The translations under genes and the position numbers were made by a program. The notes below the pieces were generated by a model. The model was not told where the DNA came from, searched no databases, and was given only the letters and a program-made list of their open reading frames with translations. DNA of 64,000 nt, taken from NCBI GenBank assembly GCA_000697475.1, contig JNEU01000826.1, positions 248,001 to 312,000 of the forward strand. The letters are read 5' to 3'. Below, piece after piece: positions 62,877-64,000 of this stretch; position 1 is the first letter of the stretch; every line of letters starts with the position of its first letter. Source of the DNA: Lichtheimia corymbifera B2541 (taxonomy: Eukaryota > Mucoromycota > Mucoromycetes > Mucorales > Lichtheimiaceae).

Positions 62877-63246
62877 TTCGTTGCAAGTTGTGGTAGAGAA
62901 AACAACTAAATTTGCAGAATAGCTCGGGACAATGTCAGCACCAACAGCGATCCCCCTCTCAACACAATCATGCATACCCTGCTACTCTTTGTTAAAATAA
63001 AATGAGACGTTATGTCTGCTTTAACCCAAAAACTACCATCACTATCAAAGACGCTTTCAGTGTATGCAGTCTTAGCTAGATGTTTAACAAAAATATGGGT
63101 ATCAGGATGTTGTTTATATAAGGTACTGCTTTTTACATGAGTGGATAAGAAATTATAAACATCAATCTACTATAACGAGTAATTTTCTATCTAGTGTGTC
63201 GAACAATGAGCCTTTATCTTGGTATCATGATGATTGAGGTAGTGAT

Positions 63247-64000
63247 TCAGGATGATGCTTTTGCCTTCCCCTTTGTACGTGATCGTTTGGACCTTGCTTT
63301 TTCTGCAGCTTTTGCTTCTTGAGCCTTCCTGTTTTCTGCCGTTTTCCAGAACCGTAAAAGATGGTTATCAGTGCGACCAGGAAAGAACTTTGTCAACATC
63401 GACCACTTTCGTCCGTGCTCCTCAATAAGTGCATAGAGCCTTTCTTCTTCTTCAGCGGTAAACGGGGCAAAAGTAAGGGAAGGATCGAGAATATTGGTCC
63501 ACCGTTCACGGGCCTGCATATCCGTACGACCTGGCAAATGCCGTTGTATCTTGTTCCAATTGCCAACACCATAAAAACTCACAGCACGTCGAAGTGTTTC
63601 ATCCTCTTGTTCTGTCCACTTTCCACGGCGAATGGCAGGGTTGAGTGATTTCATCCAACGTTGAAGACATTGATTGCCCGTTCGATTGCCCAACATGCTC
63701 GCTGTTTGTTGCCAATTTCCTTCGCCCAAAAGGGCTACTGCTTCTCGTAACGATAAATCATCTTCTTCGGTCCATTTCTTCTTTGAATGACTGGTATTCC
63801 TTTCTGATTGATATCTCGAAAAGCATTGTGAAGCGGTGCGATTGGATCCATGCTCCTTGGCTATCAATTCCCATTTGCCGTATATGCCATGCTTCTCCAC
63901 CAATTCATGTAGCTTTTGTGATTCTGCTTTGGACCATGGCTTTTTGTTGATTCTTGGATGTTCTTGGGTTGTCCACTGAATAATGCATTGCACTGGTGTT
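63247..64000 (-). CDS. SNAPC4: snRNA-activating protein complex subunit 4 (SNAP190-like, Myb repeats), 5' end cut by the window
   Basis: The last 250 codons of a gene that continues beyond 64000. Four consecutive Myb/SANT repeats: PWSKAESQKLHELVEKHGIY to NRTASQCFSRYQ; KWTEEDDLSLREAVALLGEG to NRTGNQCLQRWMKSLNP; KWTEQEDETLRRAVSFYGVG to GRTDMQARERW; and PFTAEEEERLYALIEEHG to GRTDNHLLRFW. The first repeat's ending (NRTASQCFSRYQ) and the SLNPAIRRGKW junction match SNAP190, which uses its Myb repeats to contact the proximal sequence element. A basic tail (KARSKRSRTKGKAK) closes it. Without the N-terminal half a general multi-Myb factor cannot be fully excluded, but the adjacent SNAPC1 supports the call. 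Confidence 0.75.
   Translation of the reverse strand, partial: TPVQCIIQWTTQEHPRINKKPWSKAESQKLHELVEKHGIYGKWELIAKEHGSNRTASQCFSRYQSERNTSHSKKKWTEEDDLSLREAVALLGEGNWQQTASMLGNRTGNQCLQRWMKSLNPAIRRGKWTEQEDETLRRAVSFYGVGNWNKIQRHLPGRTDMQARERWTNILDPSLTFAPFTAEEEERLYALIEEHGRKWSMLTKFFPGRTDNHLLRFWKTAENRKAQEAKAAEKARSKRSRTKGKAKASS

Overview
The window is nuclear DNA of a filamentous fungus. Almost every gene has several short introns (about 41-90 nt, GTA[AT]G donors, pyrimidine-poor acceptors). The gene set is fungal: a Na+-exporting ENA ATPase, Ugo1, Emp70 and an ankyrin-DIL protein. It also has a SERCA pump, SNAPc subunits and MPDU1, which Saccharomyces lacks. I infer an early-diverging fungus, most likely Mucoromycota; the species cannot be read from the sequence.

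Layout. 0-0.5 kb: 5' end of an unidentified gene running off the left edge. 1.6 kb: tRNA-Ile(AAU). 2.6-13.5 kb: UGO1 (+) facing a run of minus-strand genes: ENA-type ATPase, CDP-DAG synthase CDS1, an F-box/LRR protein and an ankyrin-DIL protein. 15.1-20.5 kb: SERCA Ca2+ pump and a small coiled-coil gene with micro-exons (+). 20.9-29.4 kb: DPH1 (-) divergent from glycogen branching enzyme and peroxisomal Lon (+), which meet complex I subunit NDUFS4 (-) tail to tail. 29.9-41.4 kb: COX6 (-), RPB8 and an SDR (+), then SNF5, PDA1 and a large membrane glycosyltransferase-like gene (-). 41.4-51.4 kb: gene-poor repeat island. 51.5-64 kb: minus-strand genes for Emp70/TM9SF, a family-2 glycosyltransferase, MPDU1, a PX-AGC kinase, SNAPC1 and the 3' part of SNAPC4.

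Common themes. Mitochondrial function: UGO1, NDUFS4, COX6, PDA1. Secretory pathway and ion homeostasis: SERCA, ENA, Emp70, MPDU1, CDS1. Transcription: RPB8, SNF5 and two SNAPc subunits side by side. Most exon models below were checked for reading phase across each junction.

The most interesting region is the island at 43-49 kb. It holds degenerate tandem repeats of about 185 bp and two copies of a long fold-back (palindromic) element. One copy is interrupted by a 1.3-kb retroelement that encodes only a LINE-type ORF1 (RRM-like plus two CCHC knuckles), ends in a 15-A tail and is flanked by a perfect 16-bp target-site duplication. Both the opposite arm of the same palindrome and the second copy 4.3 kb away preserve the uninterrupted site. 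The arrangement resembles mammalian HAL1 (ORF1-only L1 derivatives) but in a fungus.
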